The notes under the pieces are model-generated. The model saw only the letters and a list, made by a program, of their open reading frames with translations. It ran no database searches and was not told the DNA's origin. A stretch of DNA of 7,570 bases, taken from assembly GCA_020343575.1 (NCBI GenBank), contig CP070801.1, forward strand, positions 589,150-596,719, written 5' to 3'. Both the position numbers and the translations under genes were made by a program. How positions within the stretch are numbered: position 1 is the first letter of the stretch; each line of letters opens with the position of its first letter. Shown here in pieces: positions 4,837 to 7,570 of the stretch. Source of the DNA: Candidatus Aenigmatarchaeota archaeon. Its GTDB lineage: Archaea > Aenigmatarchaeota > Aenigmatarchaeia > QMZP01.

Positions 4837-5673
4837 TCACTTTGTTCTTCTCTCTATTGGGTTCTCTGACAGGATGTGGTTTGGAATAAGAATTCGTTTG
4901 CTTCCCTGTCTCAGGGTCACAGCCATGGGTTCGATTTTTTCAACGATTCCTGAGTGATGGCCAATCTTTATGTGCTCCCCATGCTTAAGGGTTTTCTTGA
5001 GATACATACCGGAGGTGACGTTGGGCAGCATGTCCTTTATACCTATGGTGAGAACCACGACTATTGCAGCCAGAATGAGAGTGAACATTATGTTGAGTGG
5101 GGTTGTATCAAGTCCTATCACTCCCAGGGCCATTATTATGGCGACAAGGGCGATGGAGTATTTAACAAGACCTCCTGAGAAGGAACTCACAACTTCACCT
5201 ATAAACCTCCTTCCTGCTTCCTCGAATATCTTACCAAAGAAGTCCGCTATCAAGAAACCAATAACTATGATGAGTATAGCTACGATGAACTTTGGAACGA
5301 ATATAGCGATTTGATTGAATATGTTAACGAACCCAGGAAATCCTAACGTGTCTATTATGACGCCGATGACGAGGATATATATAAACCATTTAACAAGATC
5401 GCCAATCAGTCCCACTATCGTTCCCTTGTAACCCATTGCCTTCAGTATGTCCTCTGTCCATGTCCTTATGGTTATCTTCCTCAGACCGGTTACACTAAGG
5501 ATCTTTACTATTATTATCTTGCCTATTTTTCCTCCAATGTAGCCGACTATGAGCAGGATTACTATCTGTATTATTAGCTGTATATTTGGCAGGACATATA
5601 CAGGCATAATATCGTTTGTGAAGCTGGTTATCCAGACCCACACACCCTGTAAAATCTCGTTTATGCTTGCCAT
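4837..5673 (-). CDS. MscS-like mechanosensitive channel, short form
   Basis: A 278-residue membrane protein with about five hydrophobic segments, near residues 30-55, 92-112, 120-145, 168-190 and 193-212. The first and third resemble the conserved TM_helix repeat, for example VPKFIVAILIIVIGFLIADF. The pore-side segment GIKDMLPNVTSG leads into a beta domain (224-270) with HIKIG, GIVEKI and RILIPNHIL, as in MscS. The protein stops right after this domain, so the C-terminal alpha/beta vestibule domain of classical MscS is absent. The likely role is an osmotic pressure valve in the cytoplasmic membrane. I chose the ATG at 5673 over the adjacent TTG at 5676; a TATA-like box lies about 29 bases upstream. 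Confidence 0.88.
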   Translation of the reverse strand: MASINEILQGVWVWITSFTNDIMPVYVLPNIQLIIQIVILLIVGYIGGKIGKIIIVKILSVTGLRKITIRTWTEDILKAMGYKGTIVGLIGDLVKWFIYILVIGVIIDTLGFPGFVNIFNQIAIFVPKFIVAILIIVIGFLIADFFGKIFEEAGRRFIGEVVSSFSGGLVKYSIALVAIIMALGVIGLDTTPLNIMFTLILAAIVVVLTIGIKDMLPNVTSGMYLKKTLKHGEHIKIGHHSGIVEKIEPMAVTLRQGSKRILIPNHILSENPIERRTK

Positions 5674-5696
5674 CAATTTCCCCTTTATTTTGATTG

Positions 5697-5705
5697 TTTT
5701 TTAAA
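5697..5705 (-). promoter_or_regulatory. TATA-like box for the MscS-like gene
   Basis: TTTAAAAAA on the minus strand, about 29 bases before the ATG at 5673. It sits right after the stop codon of the ATP-grasp gene. GGGGA closer to the start is at best a weak ribosome-binding site. Confidence 0.55.
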
Positions 5706-5706
5706 T

Positions 5707-6624
5707 TTATAACAATTGCTTGGTCTTCAGAACATCCTTCACAACGGATTTTGCATCATCAAAGAATTTCATAAGCAGTGGCCTCTCCTTGTGAACATTG
5801 TAGTTTTTGTGAACAGAACCTATAATCCTCTCGGGTATGTCCGTTCCTGTAACCTTGCTTGGTATCATAAGGTCCGGATTAAGGTTAATGTTAACTATCT
5901 TGGGTTCTGAGTTGAGGTTTATATCAATCCTTGCAACCTGCGCATCAACCGCCCTCGCTGCCTCCAGAGCAAGCTGCTCAACTTCCAGGTCAATCTTGTT
6001 ATTCTTATATTCGCCTGGAGAGAATATGATATCGGGCTCCTTTGTCTTTTTCTTAACGCTTGCTATAACCCCTGGCTCGGCAACATAGACCGAAACCATG
6101 TCCTTTACCATGCTCTCTATAAGTATGGGTTGCTGTAAATGAGTTAGGGCATCTATAATGGATTTTGTCTCAAGTTTGTTCTTCACCACAACCCCTATCT
6201 TCTTGTTGGGTGTTCTGAGTATCAGTGGGAAATCCGCCTCGTCTATTATCCTTGACGCAGCCCTGCTGGATCTCGTGAGGTGGAGGTTAAGCGTGGGTAT
6301 TCCCCTCTTTCTCAGAACCGTTAACAAGAAGAACCTTTCATCTGCAAGGAGAAAGGATATTGGTTTTATCGGCATGAATGTATCGGAGGGGAATAAAGAA
6401 AGAAGCTGGTACGCATAGGAGTGGTATGGTTTTGGTATCCTGGGCAGAACAGCATCAAACTTGAGTATATCTGACGCCCTATAGGATATTGAAAAATCAG
6501 TATTAAGGCCGATGCCTATGGAGTCTATCGGCACGAAAAACACCGAATCGAACTTCTTCTTTGCCTCCTCGAGCAGTCTTATGTTACTCTCGGATTTCTC
6601 CTGGCCTATTATGCACAGTCCCAT
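5707..6624 (-). CDS. RimK-like ATP-grasp protein, apparently degenerate
   Basis: A 305-residue cytoplasmic protein laid out like RimK-type ATP-grasp ligases, which join amino acids to carboxyl groups. It has an N-terminal pre-ATP-grasp domain (FDAVLPRI, 56-63) and a lid region (PLILR, 133-137, then GVVVKNKLETKSIIDAL). ILIESMVKDMVSVYV spans 167-181, and the closing segment RIDINLN...NINLNPDL...VTGTDIPERI spans 232-266. Several expected residues differ: Lys in the P-x-V-x-K strand is R137, the glycine-rich loop is nearly gone, the Arg of K-D-x-R is S178, and the metal-binding Glu of E-x-N is N245. It may be a non-catalytic or altered-substrate member. About 25 extra residues at the C-terminus are basic and helical. 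The start at 6624 follows GGGCGAT. Confidence 0.8.
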   Translation of the reverse strand: MGLCIIGQEKSESNIRLLEEAKKKFDSVFFVPIDSIGIGLNTDFSISYRASDILKFDAVLPRIPKPYHSYAYQLLSLFPSDTFMPIKPISFLLADERFFLLTVLRKRGIPTLNLHLTRSSRAASRIIDEADFPLILRTPNKKIGVVVKNKLETKSIIDALTHLQQPILIESMVKDMVSVYVAEPGVIASVKKKTKEPDIIFSPGEYKNNKIDLEVEQLALEAARAVDAQVARIDINLNSEPKIVNINLNPDLMIPSKVTGTDIPERIIGSVHKNYNVHKERPLLMKFFDDAKSVVKDVLKTKQLL

Positions 6625-6658
6625 TCCTATCGCCCTTATGTAAGACCAATTGAATCCC

Positions 6659-6668
6659 TATTTAAAAA
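6659..6668 (-). promoter_or_regulatory. TATA-like box for the ATP-grasp gene
   Basis: TTTTTAAATA on the minus strand, centred about 39 bases before the ATG at 6624, predicts a short leader of roughly 12 nt holding GGGCGAT. A second candidate, TTATAAAG around 6686-6693, lies further upstream. Confidence 0.5.
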
Positions 6669-6726
6669 GCTTATCTGGACGGAAGCTTTATAAGGAAGTT
6701 CCCGAATATACGTGTTTTTTGGTTGT

Positions 6727-7497
6727 TTATCTCTTTTTGAAATAGTTGTCCAAGTCTGATTCATCTTCTGGAACAAACGCTTCATACTTTGAAGCTAATT
6801 CTTGTTTAAATTCGTCTGTAGCAAAGAATGGGACAATGAAGTTGCCAGGGGCCAGGAGGTCAGCAATTGGCTCATCATCCTCTGAATCACCGAGATAGAG
6901 AACATTGTCTTTTGTTAATCCCTCTCCCAGCATCTTATTTCTAAAGAATTCCTTTTCAAAGACCTCTTTTTTTCTCCCATAAATATCAAAGGTCAAACCA
7001 ATTGCTTTGTCACCGTCTGTCTTCAAAATATTTGATACAATCACATCAAAGGCATCAGGAAAACCAGCCTCCTCTAAGGTTCTACTAATAACGTAATCAT
7101 AGGATACAGAGAGTATTCCTGTTTTTTTACCATCAGAGTGAGCGTTTTTTATGGGTCTGATGATTCTACCATCAACCTTATCAGCGTTTTCCCTTGCAAA
7201 CTCATCAATGACGCTGTTTATGAAGGTAACGGGTCTCCCTTTCAGAATCTTCTCATTGAAAGGCTCGTAAACCTTCCAGAGGTGTATATTACCATCATGG
7301 TACTGCTTTAATCTTTTTTCCACTTCCTTTTTTGTTTTCAGGAGTTTTGCAAAATCAGCAACCCTCCAGAACTTTCCCCTGAGAACAGCGTTTTTTGCAT
7401 CATTTCTTATAGAGTAGGCTATTTTTCTGTTCTCGGGTTCAGCTGTTGGGTATTCAAAGAGGGTTCCGTTCCAGTCTGAAAAAATTGCATGAATCAT
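6727..7497 (-). CDS. HAD-superfamily hydrolase
   Basis: A 256-residue soluble protein with HAD motifs in order. Motif I is FSDWNGTL (nucleophile D8, with N10 in place of the usual second Asp). Motif II is GILSVS (S130). K177, or a nearby lysine, is the candidate for motif III. Motif IV is YLGDSEDDEP (D204, D207/D208). Residues 15-115 form a helical cap of C1 type, as in phosphoglycolate-phosphatase-like members. HAD enzymes usually remove phosphate from small metabolites; the substrate cannot be read from sequence. DxN at motif I occurs in other HAD proteins but loses the canonical acid/base. It has its own TATA-like box and no operon partner in the window. Confidence 0.88.
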   Translation of the reverse strand: MIHAIFSDWNGTLFEYPTAEPENRKIAYSIRNDAKNAVLRGKFWRVADFAKLLKTKKEVEKRLKQYHDGNIHLWKVYEPFNEKILKGRPVTFINSVIDEFARENADKVDGRIIRPIKNAHSDGKKTGILSVSYDYVISRTLEEAGFPDAFDVIVSNILKTDGDKAIGLTFDIYGRKKEVFEKEFFRNKMLGEGLTKDNVLYLGDSEDDEPIADLLAPGNFIVPFFATDEFKQELASKYEAFVPEDESDLDNYFKKR

Positions 7498-7520
7498 ATA
7501 ATCATTTCTATATAGCTAAC

Positions 7521-7530
7521 TTTTTTAAAC
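7521..7530 (-). promoter_or_regulatory. TATA-like box for the HAD gene
   Basis: GTTTAAAAAA on the minus strand, about 28 bases before the ATG at 7497, fits a leaderless transcript. The remaining bases to 7570 are AT-rich, with another TATA-like stretch near 7551-7562 whose target lies outside the window or is absent. Confidence 0.55.
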
Positions 7531-7570
7531 GTTGCGTCGCTCTTCAAAATAAAGTATTTATCAACCAAAG

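Noticed and set aside
4970..5314. A 114-codon + strand open frame antisense to the channel gene
   Set aside because: It is a shadow of the opposite strand, with no recognisable domain or start signals.
1..7570. CRISPR arrays, transposases, toxin-antitoxin pairs or defence cassettes
   Set aside because: I looked on both strands and saw no regularly spaced repeats, transposase motifs or such gene pairs; the genes are chromosomal-looking and evenly composed by eye.

Overview
The window is a piece of an archaeal chromosome. Four lines of sequence evidence support this. The two tRNA genes carry introns at the canonical archaeal 37/38 position. AT-rich TATA-type boxes (TTTAAA core) sit about 25-30 bases before most isolated start codons, which fits leaderless transcription. 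Internal operon genes use GGTGA/GTGAT Shine-Dalgarno sequences matching the archaeal 16S 3' end. The gene families are typical of anaerobic archaea. I cannot name the lineage from sequence alone. The oxygen-defence genes point to an anaerobe that meets oxygen.

Region 1 (1-1279, + strand) is a tight operon of small iron proteins: a rubrerythrin cut by the window edge, a 48-residue rubredoxin-like protein, a ferredoxin-thioredoxin reductase catalytic subunit, and a two-domain superoxide reductase (desulfoferrodoxin). Gaps are 0-4 bases and one junction is an ATGA overlap. Together they would reduce superoxide and peroxide without releasing O2, and pass ferredoxin electrons to disulfides.

Region 2 (1289-3697, - strand) converges on that operon. 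It holds a DUF1704/MATCAP-type metallopeptidase, a DUF1611 (DgcN-type) P-loop protein, and two tandem intron-containing tRNA genes, Arg(UCU) then Pro(GGG). The DUF1611 start lies only 20 bases after the tRNA-Pro 3' end, has a strong Shine-Dalgarno and no visible promoter of its own, so it may be expressed from the tRNA transcript.

Region 3 (3803-7497, - strand) has four separately promoted genes: a protein resembling the N-formylglutamate amidohydrolase superfamily, a minimal MscS-like channel lacking the usual C-terminal vestibule domain, a RimK-like ATP-grasp protein that appears to have lost several nucleotide/metal-binding residues, and a HAD-family hydrolase with a DxN motif I. The individual promoters suggest these genes are mostly monocistronic, and nothing ties them into one pathway.

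I see no mobile element, CRISPR array or defence cassette. The most interesting items are the unfused rubredoxin/FTR pair, the tRNA-to-DUF1611 transcript arrangement, a hairpin just upstream of tRNA-Arg, the apparently degenerate ATP-grasp protein, and the uncharacterised hydrolase-like gene.
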